Positions 62,903 through 64,000 of a DNA stretch of 64,000 nt are shown in pieces. Both the position numbers and the translations under genes were made by a program. The stretch covers positions 1-64,000 of the forward strand of contig NZ_JAHBYD010000020.1 in NCBI RefSeq assembly GCF_019636135.1, read 5' to 3'. The notes under the pieces were generated by a model. The model was not told the origin of the DNA. It did no database searches and worked only from the letters and a program-made list of their open reading frames with translations. Source of the DNA: Phenylobacterium sp. (GTDB lineage Bacteria > Pseudomonadota > Alphaproteobacteria > Caulobacterales > Caulobacteraceae). The first letter of the stretch is position 1, and each line of letters opens with the position of its first letter.

Positions 62903-64000
62903 GTGTCCGACGTTCTTCCCCCCACGGCCGTCATCCGCGCCGAACCCGACGCCTACGACATGGCCAAGGTGGAATTGATGGGCCGCCAGTCCGCCGGGAA
63001 CGGCTTTCTGCGCGCCGCGGTGGAGGGTCGCGGCGCGCACCCGATCTACGGCTTCGCACCCGTCAGTGCGTCCGCCGACGGCTTCCGCGCCATGGTGCGC
63101 GGGATCGATTCCACGGCGGCGTTCGAGTTCATTCCCGCGCTGCAACTGGAGCGCGTCGCCGCCGTCGGCGTGCTCTACCTGGCCGACATCACCGTCGCCA
63201 CGCACGCCCGCCTGCGTCAGCGCGTCGGCCTGTCGTCATTCTCGCTCTGCGGGGTCACGCACACCACCGCCAGCACCACGGCGATGGACGAGATCGTGGG
63301 CCTCCTGCGCGAGCCCGTCGCCCCCTGGGACGCCCTCATCTGCACCTCGACGTCCGTGATCGAGACCGTCCGGCGCCTCCACGAGCTCGAGCGCGACTAT
63401 CAGCGCTGGCGCTACGGGCGCGATGTGCGCGGCGAGCCTCCGCAGTTGCCCCTGATCCCGCTCGGCGTCCATTGCGACGACTACGCCTTCGACGAGGCCG
63501 CGCGCGAAGCCGGCCGCCGGGCCCTGGGGCTCCAGCCCGACGAAGTCGCGGCCCTCTTCATCGGCCGGCTGGTCTTCCACGCCAAGGCCCATCCCTACCC
63601 GATGTTCAGGGGACTCCAGGCCGCCGCCGAACGCACCGGCCGCAAGGTCGTCCTGGTCATGGCCGGCTGGTTCCCCAACGATTCCGTGGCGGCCGCCTTC
63701 AAGGACGGCGCCCGCCAGTTCGCGCCGGACGTCCGCTGCCTCTGGATCGACGGCCGCCAGCCCGATCTGCGCGACCATTGCTGGGCGGGCTCCGACATCT
63801 TCGTCTCGCTCGCCGACAACATCCAGGAGACCTTCGGCCTGACGCCGATCGAGGCCATGGCCGCCGGCCTGCCCGCCGTCGTCAGCGACTGGGACGGCTA
63901 CAAGGACACCGTCCGCCACGGCGTCGACGGCTTCCGCGTCCGCACGCTGATGCCCGAGGCCGGCATGGGCCAGGCCGTCGCCCGCGCGCTGGAGGCCGGC
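62903..64000 (+). CDS. GT-B glycosyltransferase (GT1/GT4-like), 3' end outside the window
   Basis: At least 366 residues with no stop before the end of the window. The C-terminal Rossmann domain carries EVAALFIGRLVFHAKAHPYPMFRGLQ, WAGSDIFVSLADNIQETFGLTPIEAMAAGLPAVVSDWDGYKDTV (the ExxxxxxxE donor motif) and DGFRVRT. The N-terminal domain is unusual, with no obvious signal. It transfers a sugar from a nucleotide donor, target unknown. The GTG start has AGGG six bases upstream. It follows the phage-like tract divergently. Confidence 0.82.
   Translation, partial: MSDVLPPTAVIRAEPDAYDMAKVELMGRQSAGNGFLRAAVEGRGAHPIYGFAPVSASADGFRAMVRGIDSTAAFEFIPALQLERVAAVGVLYLADITVATHARLRQRVGLSSFSLCGVTHTTASTTAMDEIVGLLREPVAPWDALICTSTSVIETVRRLHELERDYQRWRYGRDVRGEPPQLPLIPLGVHCDDYAFDEAAREAGRRALGLQPDEVAALFIGRLVFHAKAHPYPMFRGLQAAAERTGRKVVLVMAGWFPNDSVAAAFKDGARQFAPDVRCLWIDGRQPDLRDHCWAGSDIFVSLADNIQETFGLTPIEAMAAGLPAVVSDWDGYKDTVRHGVDGFRVRTLMPEAGMGQAVARALEAG

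Overview
The window is high-GC alphaproteobacterial chromosome, most likely from the Caulobacteraceae (Phenylobacterium or a close relative). The best markers are a CckA hybrid kinase beside flhB-fliR-fliQ as in Caulobacter, a two-domain cold-shock protein, PEPxxWA-CTERM exported proteins, a histidine tRNA with A73 and no encoded G-1, and the alphaproteobacterial run murA / DUF2948 / hisD / UPF0262 / phosphatase / infA / maf / RNase E-G / yacG. The genus is inference; no rRNA is present.

Region 1 to 30 kb is mostly accessory and metabolic. It holds a BlaI repressor whose blaR1 partner is reduced to 18 codons, an amidohydrolase, a LOG-family hydrolase, a double cold-shock protein, a PI-PLC-like protein, an EAL phosphodiesterase and an EF-G-like GTPase. 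Three PEP-CTERM proteins follow, one with a candidate Cys-Gln thioester domain, then a TPR protein, an alpha/beta hydrolase, three tandem exported DUF885 peptidase-like paralogues, an M20 peptidase, an HI0933-type flavoprotein, a thioredoxin-like protein, two Fe(II)/2-oxoglutarate oxygenases and a dienelactone hydrolase/SDR pair. Many gaps between these genes are filled by palindromic elements of 40 to 170 bp from at least five sequence families.

Region 30 to 53.7 kb is mainly core. It has cckA, the flagellar export genes, an M20 peptidase with an XRE regulator, TetR, nitronate monooxygenase, an aldo/keto reductase, tRNA-His, a LytTR membrane regulator, the exbB-exbD-tonB operon, a higBA toxin-antitoxin pair with twin operators, tRNA-Phe, and the yacG to murA block, all on the minus strand. 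A possible small RNA with an anti-Shine-Dalgarno segment lies near 37.0 kb.

Region 53.72 to 59.11 kb is a compact integrative element inserted in the 3' half of a tRNA-Thr gene. It is bounded by 51-bp perfect direct repeats and carries a tyrosine integrase, an excisionase-like HTH protein, an Eco29kI-like GIY-YIG restriction endonuclease with its C5 cytosine methyltransferase and a Vsr mismatch endonuclease, a protein that may be a degenerate HUH-type replication initiator, and two small unknown genes. The element rebuilds the tRNA 3' end and supplies a hairpin straight after it, while the probable original tRNA terminator now lies 5.3 kb away beyond the right repeat. This is the most interesting unit in the window.

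Region 59.1 to 64 kb resumes the chromosome with an MBL-fold hydrolase, a DUF2239 protein behind an operator-like palindrome, a small lipoprotein, a short phage-like tract (an XhlA-like small protein and a structural protein with a one-base frameshift in a G run), and the start of a glycosyltransferase that runs off the end.
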